Shown: piece by piece, positions 1 to 11,900 of the stretch
How positions within the stretch are numbered: position 1 is the first letter of the stretch
Layout: each line of letters begins with the position of its first letter
DNA from: Hetaerina americana
Lineage: Eukaryota > Arthropoda > Insecta > Odonata > Calopterygidae
Direction of reading: 5' to 3'
Length of the DNA stretch: 64,000 nucleotides
Assembly (NCBI GenBank): GCA_022747635.1
Contig: JAKTNV010000023.1
Coordinates: forward strand, 2,626,848-2,690,847
Program-made: the position numbers and the translations under genes
The notes under the pieces: generated by a model
What the model was told of the DNA's origin: nothing
Databases searched by the model: none
The model's input: the letters and a program-made list of their open reading frames with translations, nothing else

Positions 1-369
1 GAGCTTGGCTGTTGGAACCAATACTATTAACTCCTGCCAGATGGGTCGAAAGTTAGGAGCTAGACAAAAGGTAGTCCCCACAGTGTCTGTTCCTCAGTGA
101 GGTGGCTGCAAATGCATCTGTCACTAGTGGGGTAGCAATTTGAATTATGGTGTCACATTAAAAATATTATTGAGGAAGGCAAATGAAACCATCTCAATTA
201 TTCTCCCCAAGATTTTTATGAACGAAATGATAGTGAAAATGAATTCTGGCTTGGCCTGACTGAAAACAGGACTTGGCCAAATCAGCCATGTGTTGAGACT
301 GGTAGTGGTGGAGGCAAAGATTCTTATTCATCTCTTGAAAGCCTTGCAAAGCCAAAGAGACAGTGATAA
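1..369. other. unassigned sequence
   Basis: No supported gene. The ORF that can be drawn on the minus strand here has no recognisable domain. The sequence leads into the non-LTR remnant that begins near 370, and the first bases may be an unrecognisable extension of that element. Confidence 0.4.
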
Positions 370-1560
370 TGAAGAGGACTATTAGGATAATGTCGAGGGC
401 AGGAAAATCAGAAAATATAAAGCAAGAGATAGATAGAGGTGATAAAGATGTTTTAGGTATATGCAAGGTGAGATGGAAGGTTAGTGGGGATTACTGAAGT
501 AATAGTTTTACATTAATATGCTGTGGAGGGGGAGAAAGCCAGCAGAGAGATGGAAATAATATCAAACAAAATGGAAGGAATAAGCGTAGTTAACATAGAG
601 CAAGTGATGGATAGAATATTAATATTATAAGTTAAAGCAGACCGAGCAAACTTGGTCATTGTTCAGGTGTACATGCCAATCATAGCAAGGAAGAAGTTGA
701 TATGATATATGATCAGCCAGAGGACATTATTGCAAGTGCTCCTGGAGTGAAACATTTGGTATTGATGCAGGATTGGAACACAATGGTTGGAGAAGAAAGA
801 GATGTTAGTGAGGTAGGACACTACATGTTAGCAACAAGGAGTGACTGTGGGCGGGTAAGCAATAGAGTCCTGCAGGAGAGAGGGGTTAATCATAACCAAC
901 ACCTGGTGTAGACACCACAAAAGCATAGGTATGTGGAAAATGCCCAGAGATTTATCAAAATCTCAGTAAGACTCAGAATCTCAAAATCTCAGTAAGACTC
1001 AGAATCTCAAAATCTCAGTAAGTATCTGCCACAGATTCAGAAACATTGTGATTAATTTGCAGTTTCCCAGCAGCAAATACGAACTCAGATCGTAATTTAG
1101 TAATGATGAAATGCAGGGTCAATTTAAAAAATAAAACAGGGAAGATACTTTCATAAATTGAATATAGAAGGATTAACTGAAACCATAAGAATGGAGTACC
1201 AGCAGCTTTAGAGAAAATTATTGATAAGGAAAGGGAGATGGGTACTTTAGAAGAAAAATTGGAACATACCAAAAAAGGGATATCCAGAGCCGCAAATGAA
1301 ACCATAGGAACAGCAAGTAGGAAGATGGCAAGAAAACCATGGATTATAGATAAGATGATTAGAAATATAAATTGGAGAAAAAAATGGAGAAATGTAAACG
1401 CAGTTATATGGTTGGAAGTATAAAATGCTGAATAATATAATGAGGCAGGAGAGAGACATAGCAAAAGGAATGAGGAAAGCTTTGGCCCAGGCATACGAGA
1501 TGGCTAGATAGAAAGGCCATTAAGGGAATGGAAATGAAATAAGGTCTTTGGGGTAGTTAA
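370..1560 (+). mobile_element. decayed RTE-like retrotransposon, endonuclease part
   Basis: Broken reading frames on the + strand match, piece by piece, the endonuclease segment of the better preserved element at 25225-27952. A stretch near 430-480 reads DVLGICKVRWK, the typical start of an APE-type endonuclease. Positions 702-911 read IYDQPEDIIA and then QDWNTMVGE, matching IYDQLEDVIA and GDWNATVGE in the other copy. Positions 1238-1423 match its linker (RKPWI.DKM). Stops and frameshifts are scattered throughout, and no reverse transcriptase part follows. I see an old, truncated, non-functional copy. The RTE assignment is from memory of the family. Confidence 0.75.
957..1022. repeat. 26-bp tandem repeat, about 2.5 units
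   Basis: The unit beginning AAAATCTCAGTAAGACTCAG (26 bp) occurs at 957-982 and again at 983-1008, followed by a 14-bp partial unit. The units are identical. The repeat lies inside the decayed endonuclease remnant and is probably a slippage expansion. Confidence 0.9.
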
Positions 1561-2018
1561 CATTCCCATTATTGCATTATTTTTTTCGCTTTGAAAGAGG
1601 TATAACCCTCACAACGCTTGATTTTTATTTTTGCATATTTTAAGATTTTCTTAGCTGGTGTTGAAGAGAAATGAGGAAATCATTGAATTGTGGGATGTTA
1701 TTACTTTTTTATTAATGGGCCTTGACCACATTGGTGAGAATTTACTTTGGATTATCTTGCAATCTTTTTATATTTTTCATTTGCCCAGTTGAGTTACTTT
1801 TCCCAACTTGGAAGGGAATCAACTGGTTCAGCATTTTAATATTTGACCGTTTATTTCTAATCGTGGAATTTTTTTAAACATCATCCTGAGCATGAGGATG
1901 CATCTGCTTAGAAATGGAATTTGTAATCTGCTTTACTGCAGATATTTTAACATTCAGCTTTCACTTATTTCACTGAAACTTGGGTATCTCCTTTGGTTCC
2001 TTGTTCGGTGTATTACCA

Positions 2019-2171
2019 ATGGCCAAATTCTCTTTAGCGGACACAAATACCGATTCATCGCCGACCAAAGTATTGTCAAAAACGTCTTTACACTACAATC
2101 GACAAAAAAAACCGTTTACCGCACATGCGTATCACAAATTAGTCTTGCCAACGAAGTTCAAGGAGGATAAT
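2019..2171 (+). CDS. unidentified small ORF (50 aa)
   Basis: An ATG in a good context (ACCAATGGCC) opens a 50-residue ORF that starts MAKFSLADTN and ends in a basic, aromatic stretch. It is richer in CpG and GC than its surroundings. I do not recognise it, and it has no obvious splice donor. It could be a small protein, an exon of an unseen gene, or chance. Confidence 0.2.
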
Positions 2172-2199
2172 TGAATTTTCTTTATTTTTGAGATTTGCT

Positions 2200-2640
2200 T
2201 CACATTCTTTTCGTTTGTTGAACTCTTTCATTTATATAATCTCTAGGTCATTATACAGCAATGCCTCCTCATTCAGTTTTTTCCCAAAATATCTCCATTA
2301 GTTTTTTTGTTATTCGAGCATTTCCTACGCACTTAATTCTTCTTATCATTAATTAATATCAAACTTTTTCTTCTCTGCTATAATTTGTGCCGAGCTTATA
2401 TTCCTACATTTCCTGTAGCACTCCCTTCTCAAGGCCTGTATCATTTGAGTATTGTATTATTTTTTACCCAGCTCTTTTTCATACAGCAAGATTTCCTCAT
2501 TGTTTGCTATCCATGGTTTATTTGAACTATTACATATCTTAGATAGTATGTTTCCTCATTCTCTTTTTCTCTAAAATTTTGTTTGGTGCATTCACTGTAT
2601 ATCTTTTAGTTTTTCATTGCCCGCAAATTCAAAGATCAAA
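2200..2640 (-). mobile_element. possible decayed non-LTR fragment
   Basis: Read on the minus strand, the region near 2470-2520 gives NKPWIANNEEILLYEKELGK, which has the flavour of the KPWI linker between endonuclease and reverse transcriptase in non-LTR elements. The match is short, and nothing else in the region confirms it. Confidence 0.25.
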
Positions 2641-3004
2641 GGAACATTGCCTGACCTAAGCCAATGTCTCAATTTTCATTATCTTTCCTCATTGAAATGT
2701 TCTTCAGAAAAACGAATGGCATTTATCCGTATTCATTTCACTTCATCATTGGAAGGGAAACTTTTTATGATATCCGAGACGCAATAGATGCCAAAAGTTA
2801 TTTCAATTCGAGCTAGTATACGAGAATCGTATAATGATAAAGACAGACAAGAAGGGAAATGTTAACATTAACTTTCACCATTGGTTCGCGCATTGAGTTA
2901 ATGAGATGCCAATGGTCAACAAAGTAAACATTGTTTCACTGCCTACACGAGGAACTAAAGTTTGAAACTAAAAAGCGCTTCCTTTAAAAGTATTTCTTAA
3001 TGTT

Positions 3005-3195
3005 ACACTCAGTTCGAACGAATCGCACTCATGCCTAGCGTCGCACATCCACTTCGTTGCTCATATTTGCCTCAAAACAAAGATCTACTACTCCAGCTGC
3101 GTGTACGAAGTGCCTCACGAGACTGCGCGCCGTCACGGCACTCCCCCCAGTAACCTGGAACCTCGATAGCCATACGCAAGTAGCGCTAAGAATGA
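3005..3195. promoter_or_regulatory. CpG-rich patch, possible promoter or exon
   Basis: About 17 CpG dinucleotides occur in roughly 190 bp, far denser than the CpG-poor surroundings. Similar local enrichment is seen only near the starts of the two host genes. No conserved peptide was recognised on either strand. It could be an undetected promoter, a first exon, or a CpG-rich repeat. Confidence 0.3.
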
Positions 3196-5180
3196 TAAAA
3201 CCTGCAGTGATATTTAATTGCAAATAATTAATATATTCATATAATAATTCGAAGTTTATAAATATTTTATATTTTAAATTGTACTCAAATAGTTGAAAAA
3301 TTGTTAATAGTTTTAGTTTGAAACGGCCAGATCGTTGTTCTCTTGCTAGAAGGCCAATCATGGGCAAGGCAGCATCTACCAATGCGAAAGCAGTTATGAA
3401 ATGTTTGAAATTTTTGGATGAGTTGTCGACGATGAGATTTGTTGGTATTTTAGAATCATTTTATACGTCTATCCGCTTAATTTCGTAGTTTAAGTCTGAT
3501 CAATATAAAATTGTCAATTATATAGCTATTTTCCGTGATATGTTCATCGATATTTAAAAATTAGTGTAAGCAAGTTAGATGAAAATGGTAAGTTCGTTGA
3601 AGGGAATGGTTGTCGAGTGAACGGCCCACGATTACGTTTCGGCGGCTCCTACATATTTTTTCAGAATTTTCAGCGATAGCACACGCTCATTTATTGTTCC
3701 ACTACGTACACGACTACATCTGCCAAAAATGGACATAGAACACTGAGTAGTACTGTAATATTTCTGCTTCTTGTGAAATATAACGTTTTTAATTCTTAAT
3801 AAGGTGGTATCTATGTGAAACAATCCCAAAGATTACCAGCAAAAATATTTATATGCTTCCAGTAAACGTTTAATTTCTTCCTCCTGAATTTTCATTAATT
3901 CATAGATTCCAGCGGCGATCAAAATGCACGACCCTCAGGATTATTCTCGAAGAAATGAAATGAATGAATCGGCGGGGTGTATCCACGAGAGTGACTTCCT
4001 GTTCAGGCCAAGCCCTATTCTAACTTTCATATCACCAGCTGGTCAATGGATCATTTCACTGATTCCTTTACATATACATTTGTGATAATTATTAAGTTGT
4101 GGTATGGTTAAGTTATGATATGAACACCGTTGATGTCGTTATATAGAAGGGCATTTCTCTCTAGAGATGTCCTTTTAATTTTAAATTTCCGCAGTGTCGT
4201 CCATCACATCATTACTTGGGATGTTTTCCGTATAATTTAAACCAACAAATAATCACACTTACCAAAGATATTTAAGTGTGTGTGTTGTTTGCGGTGGATG
4301 TTTGACTAAATATCAATAATAATGTATTCCTTATATTTATCCTTTTTAAGTTTAACATAATGGAATCACCTTAGAGAATTCCCACTCGAATATTTAAAGA
4401 GAGCCAAATTGCGGCACCCTTCAGCTGCACGCATTATCCTTAGGTGTTCAGGGATTCTCTGAAGTTTTGTTTAACAATACCATTCGCGTGATGCAATGCG
4501 ATACCTCTCACGAAGGCGACAAATGTTTGTGAGAAAAGTGATCAGAATTACGGGTATAATGATCAGTGAACCAATAATTTTCATATCTATTGTTATTATT
4601 TTCCATGCTTAAGCTAATGCGATAAAATGTAAAAAACATATCATAAAAATACATAAATGAAAATCTTATAAAGCTATATAAAAATTATTTGTTTGTTTCA
4701 CAGGCAGTACAAAATCATTTTAAATGGACATCATAAAATTCCACGAAGTGAAACTTGAAATTGTAAAGTATAATTGTTAAGCTAATTTGATTTAATTTAA
4801 ATTGTATGATACATCAATCTATATTGAACCTTGATTATTTTGGTCGTTTGAAACTTTCCCCATCCCTATGTAAGGCAATTCAATTTTTGTTTCTTTGCGG
4901 TGGTAACGTTTAAATTCAGGTGATTGTATCGAAGTAGCTCTTTTGCCAATGCCTAGCTCAAGTTTCCTCAGTTGTTCCTGATCATTTTGGTGCGGCTGCA
5001 ATGGGATTTAGGAACTAATCGGTGTGCGTGACACAACTTGTTCTTGCTATTTTTTGCATTGGGGCTTTAGGTAACTATTTTCTAGCGTGCATTTTTCTAA
5101 ATTTTAAAATGTTCGGATTATTGCTATTCTCATGATCTGATGACAATTAGTACTTAATTGTTTTTTGAAAGCAAAAACAA

Positions 5181-5617
5181 TTTATTCAATGCCATTTCCT
5201 CATCTCAAATGCCGTTAATTTATGCGGCGGGTAAAGAAAGTGGGGAGGGCTGCCTTTGTGTATGTACGGGGGGGGGGCGCAGCTGTGCCGGTTAAGTATA
5301 TGATTCCACGAATCGTTTTTAGTTCCTGGTGTACTCCGCAAGATCGCAGCGAGCGATTCACGTGACACACGTTTTTCACTTCGTGTCGCCTCTGGCCACC
5401 ACAGATGTTGGAAAATCCACGGAAGTCGGTAGGGTAATGTTAAATGTGTAAATATGTGACTTCATGAAAAAAGTGAATTCCTGATTGTCTTTCTAAGGCT
5501 CCACCGGCGTATTATGGTTGTAGCAAAATTTCCGCAGTGTTTACGACAGGGCAGTTAGATTTGTATTTCGTATTCAACTTTCAATAATCTAGATACGCCA
5601 GGTCTTATAAACAAAAA
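5181..5617 (+). promoter_or_regulatory. upstream region of TRIR homologue
   Basis: The 440 bp before the TRIR start codon are enriched in CpG (densest around 5270-5410) and contain no ORF of interest. I infer that they include the core promoter and 5' UTR. No clear TATA box is placed at a convincing distance. A run of G at about 5268-5277 may form unusual structure. Confidence 0.45.
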
Positions 5618-5959
5618 ATGGCGGAGTCAGACAGTGAATATTCCTGCTCATCCAGCGGGTCAGGTTCTGACGTCTCATTGAACCTTAAGGTGCCGTCAGA
5701 AAACGAGCCAAAAAATATTTTCAAAAACGACGGGAGTTTTCTGAAAATGTTTCAACTATTGCAAAGGGAAGGAAAACCGAGCAGCGAGCAGGCCTCGGGA
5801 GACCAAACACCACCACCGCCACCAGCAGAAGATTCACCGCCGAATTCGTCGACATCACCCCCGTCTTCACCGACGCCTTCACCAAATTCCAAATTCAGCT
5901 CTCCTCCAAGTAGTTCCAGTGAAAAGGAGTCCACGAGGAAGAAGTCACTTATGAGTTTC
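5618..5959 (+). CDS. TRIR: TRIR exon 1
   Basis: 114 codons from the ATG to TTC, followed by the donor GTAAGA at 5960. The open frame continues past the donor to 6064, but that tail is intron read-through because the family sequence resumes with GKRRGG at 13290. It encodes the FKNDGSFL block and the Pro/Ser-rich linker. Confidence 0.92.
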
Positions 5960-8900
5960 GTAAGATATCAGTCCATATTGCTTACATTGTATTTGTTGGA
6001 TACTAGTATCGAGATCCCATCTTCCGCTATGGCATTTATCTGTATAATTTTTGTTTCTAAGTAAAGGATGCCATAACTGTGTTTTACGTTATTTCCAAGG
6101 TAGTGTGATTGTAATCATTGATTTCCAGGAACTGCGTATTTGCACCCTTTTTCCCTACTCGCAGGTTATGAAGAATCAAAATTATATTGTGAACCAGCCA
6201 AATACAGTGCACGTGTCAGCATTCTATATTCCATTTATTTCTGTTCGTGTAATCAATGCATTCTGTAGATAGTAGTATCAGGGTAATGTGTGCTTAAATT
6301 AGCTTACTATTAGATTTGTTTCGAGTGTTCCGCCTTGGTATTACGCGAACCCGTGTGCATAATGTATATCGTCATTTATGTCGAGTTGAAAGTGCAGGAA
6401 TACCGACTTAGGCCTCTCTTTGATTAATTCTCAAATTCCTTGTGCTGTCTAATTTCGCACGCTATCAAATTTCTATTGAGTTAGTGCGGGAAGTGGGTGG
6501 ACGTTACATGGAAGCTATCTTATAATAATTGTACCTTTTGGGACATGTAGAATGTAAACGCTTCCCTGATTGATTGTCTTATCATCATTGAATCATGGCG
6601 AAAATCGTTGGCACCTCTTGAGTGTAGCATGCTGAAACTGTAGCCGTTGATGTAATTCAGGAAGTAGTTTCTTTACTCCAGAGTCGTTCCAACGTTAGAA
6701 TGAACGGGTAGGTGTAGCATTGTTCACTGACCACACTGGTTTGCATGCACTCAAGAATAACATTAAGGTCAAGATCTTCAGTTTCTTAGAGCTAACTATA
6801 GAAATATTAATGTTTCATCGCAAGAGTTTCATTATTTTTATTAGTTTCCCCCCTGTGCAGGTGTTTCTTTTGATATACATTAAAATAGAGCATGCAAAGT
6901 TAGTTATGGAGAAAGGGCCTACGGGAACTTCACCCAAGCTTTCGTGTTTCATGGCTAAGGATTTAATAGTTAATTTTCTTGATAATTTCTTTCTTAAGCA
7001 AAATGCTGTGTTTGTTTCTGTTTATCATTCACTCAGTAGGGGTAGAATTCTTTTGGATCACTTATTCCTTCCCTGCATTTTGCACTTCTAAGCGAAGTAG
7101 CAGGCTTGTTATTCAAAGGGTGAATTTCCTCTTATTTGTAATAATGACAGTGCTCCGCCTGGAGGAGAGTGTGATAGGTGTGAGTAGGGGGTCATTACCT
7201 CTCCCTGTGCCACCCATGCCTTCCCAGCCAGATCTTACGTGCCAAGAAATTACTCTGCTTATGCGCTCTGAAGCATGGGGGAGTTCTCAAGAATTTTCTG
7301 AGTTTTGTTTTGAATTTATTCAAATTTAAATTAAAGAAGTTACTGTTGGATAGTCCTGTCAGGTGTTTGCATTTGTCTCTACCTCGATGTGAGAAATTTT
7401 CTTGATGACTTTAAAAGCACCATTGCCCAAAACAACCAATATTATTTTTACGCTGCCAGTTTATTTCTACTGCACGTACAGAGCTATCCATTTTCCAGAA
7501 AATGACGCTCGTGTTGGAGCCCAGGTTACATAGGAGAAAAACAATTGTTTAAGTATAAGTACCTACCCCATGTACATTGGTTGCAATCTTGCTCATTTTC
7601 ACCATAAGTGTTATGATTGTTCATTCATTTGCAACTATCAGCAATCAACAAACTCCTGCTGGGTTTATAAATTATAATTATTGTTTACATGAAATAGTTA
7701 TTCTGTAATCATAAATTAACAGACTGAAGATAACCACGACACCAAAATACTAGCCTTGTGATGGATAAGGTATGGATTTGGTAATCCAAAAAAAATAATG
7801 AAGAAATATCTGAAATTCTTCCACTGAATCTTGTATTATTGCTTTCATCCAATTACCTCTGAAATTTGGAAATCAATCGAAGAGGTCCATGAAGTGCTTA
7901 AAATTTCCGAAAAAATTGAGAAAACACACTTAAGTACAAAATTCCTTAAATTTGTTGTATCAGGCATAACTTCATGGAATTTGCATAACATATTGAAATG
8001 AAATAATTTACTTTGTAATTCCACACACTATTTTTAAAAAAACACTACCCAGATGATGGCGTTCAACGTCGAAACCTGGGTTGTGTTTTTTTAAATAAAT
8101 TGTGTGGAATTACAAAGTAAATTATTTCATTTCAATACAAAATTAAGAGAAAACTTGAGGGCAGCCTTTCTGGATTGACATGATTGATTCTCGTGTCTGA
8201 GTCTCCCGGAAGTTGCTTCATGAGTTGTGGACTGGGGCTGGGAGACTCAATTGCTATGGGAGATTGGTCTCCTTTCTTGGGGAAAGAAGTTTGAGACTTG
8301 GATTGGGGGAGGAAGCACCTTTCTTTGGAGAAATGAATTGTAGACTTGGGCCCAGGAAAGATGTGCATGTGGATGCCATAGCAGGAGTGAGGTCACCAGA
8401 GAGCATCATAGAAACAATTAGGATGTGTTTGCTTGTTTTGAAAATTTCAAAAAGGCATTTGATGGAGCAAATTGGGTGAAATTAATGAATGTATTGCATA
8501 AAATGAGTAGATTGAGGGATAGTAAACTTATCTACAATTTGTGCATGTCTTAGACTGCCCAAGTGCAAGTGGTGGATTGAATTGCCAGATGGGCAGTGTT
8601 AGTAAGGAGTAAGCCTGTAGTGTACATTATCACCTACTTTTTGATGTCTTTATGTTGGAAATACACAAATAAGAGTGCATTATAAGAAAGAGAGGCATGG
8701 GAAAGCCTGAAGATAGGAAGGAGAGTTGGATGGGTGTTCATAGAACCAGTTAGGCTTGAGGATGATGAAGCTTTGATTTGCCAGTCAGCCTAAGGGTCAT
8801 AATCGATGCCAATTATATTTGAAAACCATTGTGAAAGGTATGTAATGGAGATCAATTTAAGGAAACAAAGCTAATGATGTTCTCAAGAAGGGGAATGCTA

Positions 8901-11900
8901 TATTAAAAGTTGATGTTGGAGGGAAAAACTAGAGGTAACTAAATCTCTCTCGGAAGTGTTTTGGACCAAGCTGGTGGTAGTAGTAAGGACGTTGGAAGAT
9001 TTGCATTAGGAATAGGAACTTTCATTAGGAGGAGAGATTTGATGACAGGGTTGCTGAATGTTAAGAAAAGTATCAATAAAACTTTGATATAGTGCCTGCT
9101 TTTGTATGGCAGAGAAAGAAGGCCATTGCTGCAAGGTGATGGGCATTGATTAGAGACTTAAGTGGTGTAGGTGGGGTGAAGATGGAAAGATATGGAATTG
9201 ACTGTAAGGAAATATAGCAAAGAAGTACTAGGCATGGAAGGCTTTTGAGAGAAATTCAAGGGAGGTGGGTAAAAATGAATGGATGTGTTAGACAGAATGA
9301 AGGGTGGTAGAATGTATGTACAATTGAAGAAAGGTTCATTGTAATGTGGAATCAGGCTGTCTTATTGGAGAGGCTGAGAAATGTTGGGGCTGTTAAATTT
9401 GGCTATCTAAAACCGACCTTAAATTGTAGATTATAAATAAATATGACTTGAGTATTAAATTAAGGATATTTTCCATTTTGTCAAAATCTGTTATCATTTG
9501 TGAATGAAAATAATTTTTTGTTGTTTAAACATATTAATTTTAGATGAGAAAATGCCTGGCTATTTAAGGGTTTTTTTGGCGAAGGGTGTTGGTGCCAATT
9601 TTTCATGGAACTTAATGGAGGCTTTCCTGTATTAATGAAAAATTGGAAATTAATAGGAAGCTCTTTATACATTAATGCACACCATCCCTTCATGTTTATA
9701 TATGCATATTAGGCCAACATATAGGTTTTAGACCGATTTTATCATGTTTTCTACACTTAACATGGTGTAATTTTTTATGTAAATATGCTGTTAATCTAGG
9801 TATTATAATCAGGTTTTGATGTTAGTTCTTCATCAAGGGTTTGTGCAGGTGTTCAGTTGTGCTATGCTCAGTGCCATAGGTAAATATACTGAAATATTAA
9901 AATTTTCTGTATCCTTTGGTAGCATAAGCACTTCAAATATTGTAGTCTAGTTAGTAGTAGTCGATACAATAGGCTCATTTAGGAAATCAGATGATGATGA
10001 CATCAGTGCGGTGGAACTCTTCAGGAGGAGGAGGAGGTGGCCTCAGAGGGCTGCCATTGCTATTTGCTGGACAGTCAGCCAATAGGCTGTGATTTGAATG
10101 GTAATTAGTATGAGTAAAGTGGTTTCTCAAAAGATTCTGTCTAATGAAATTAAGAATACAAAGTAACTTTCCACTGTCCTTTATTAGCGTAGAACCGGTT
10201 TCAACGCTCAAGCGTCATCATCAGGTACCAAATAATAATACCATCAGGTACCAAAATAATGGTATAAATGTCTAATTGTAGAATAGTCATCTTTGAAGCT
10301 TTAAATTATAAAGTTTTCTTGGAATGGAAAATGACTGCTGTAGCAATTTGTTTCATTCATGATAAGTCAATAATTATGGTAAATTTAGGAGCAAGGTAAA
10401 GAAAAGCATTCATTTTGGAGGATGCATTTATTATCCATAGCCAAGGATTGGACAGATAGGTCATCGTCCAGTGCTTATACAGGGTGGTCATGGACCAAGA
10501 TATCCTGAATGAGTTTGGGAAATTATTGCTTTATGCTGGTCTGAAAATGGTGGGTAAAATTCTGGAATATGTCAGAATTCATTCAAGTTGATGCTATTTA
10601 TTGGAAAGGAGGGACATGGTAGAGCATTGGACTATATGCGGGAGGGCACGGGCTCAATTCCTGGGCTAGCTTCTCTGGCCACCTTAGGCTATACATGAGC
10701 TGTGTGGTCTTTTGGGTACCAGATCTTCCTGGGAAACCATAGCTGGTGCAGGGAAAGTAGCTGACTCCCGTACCCGATTATGTGAATTTCACTCGCCGTA
10801 TAGAGCTTAGTATTGGTTGAACTGTACGATAAAGGAGAAATGCAGGAATGGTGGGGAACAAGGAATCCAGCAGATCACAAGCGTAAAAATGTTTCCTTAT
10901 CTGAAACTTGAACCACAGATCTTTAAACTTGCCAGGCCAATGCTCTAAACCTGGCTCGTTACCTTCTTCTGGCTATGACAGTGCATTGATCATGTCCTTG
11001 ATGATATTGTGCGATTGCTTTCCCTGCTATCCTTTCCTCTTAAGTCTTAGTCCATTACTCCTTTGATGGGTGAAGCAGCTCCTGAATTCCATCTACTGGC
11101 CAAAGAATTGAGGCAGTCGGTTACATAACCTTCCAGTAGATTTCAGTATGAATTACATTTCCTTCATAGCTCAAGTGGTTAAGAGCATCAGCATGGTTAG
11201 TCAAAAGATCCACAGTTCATGTCTCAGTCAGGGGACTTTTATATATATATGTATGTGTATATATATATATATGCACTTTATTTCTCAGCATTCTCCACCA
11301 ACACTATGGTTCAAAATCTTCTATAAATGTTTGGTCCTCTTTTCCAGTGTTCTATGTGGATTACCCATAGATCTGTGGTCCGTATAAACTTCCATTTTCA
11401 TTAACTGTTACCTTAAATACAACCTTGGCCTCTTTGAGCATAGTAGTTGCCTCTTTTTCATGAATGCCTTCTTAGCTTAAGCTATTCTTCTCTTTAAATC
11501 ATTGCAGGGCATTACCCTCCTAATATATTGCTTGTGTGCTGGCTATATCTCATTATTATTGAATTGATTGTGACCTGCTGAATTCCATGGGATTCTGGTG
11601 CCCTAGTTGATTCCCTATTAATTGAGGTGGTCAATGATCATGCTCTAGCTCGGCCAAATGCAGTATATAATCTGTCAGGTGCGGTCTAGACTACTTATTA
11701 CTCTTCAATAAGAGGCGGTCAACATTTGTACTTGGTGCTTTACCTCCACCAATTACCGTTTTACTCGGCTCCTACCTTCCTCCACTGACCCTTATATATC
11801 TAATTAAACTAATGAACTCAGCAGCCATATATCCCCATAGCCTGTGAGTAAATGGATAACATTTTTGATGCAGTCCTAGGTATTGTTAGGTGATAATATT

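Larger units (their letters stand above)
1561..5180. other. intergenic, mostly unassigned
   Basis: No gene could be supported across this 3.6 kb. Within it lie a short ORF near 2019, a possible decayed LINE linker on the minus strand near 2200-2640, and a CpG-rich patch near 3005-3195 (listed separately). The rest is AT-rich with no recognised repeats or exons. Confidence 0.5.

Noticed and set aside
957..1022. CRISPR-like short repeats
   Set aside because: Head-to-tail repeat without spacers in a eukaryotic transposon remnant; a simple tandem repeat.
3035..3382. 115-residue minus-strand ORF across the CpG-rich patch
   Set aside because: No recognisable motif; half of it is AT-rich Ile/Tyr/Leu translation. 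The CpG enrichment is noted but does not prove coding.
5960..6064. Extension of TRIR exon 1 to the in-frame stop at 6064
   Set aside because: The conserved family sequence resumes precisely at the exon 2 acceptor in phase 0, and GTAAGA is a good donor. The extension is hydrophobic intron translation.
10605..11235. tRNA genes
   Set aside because: A- and B-box-like sequences are present, but acceptor and anticodon stems do not close, and the segments continue into SINE bodies.
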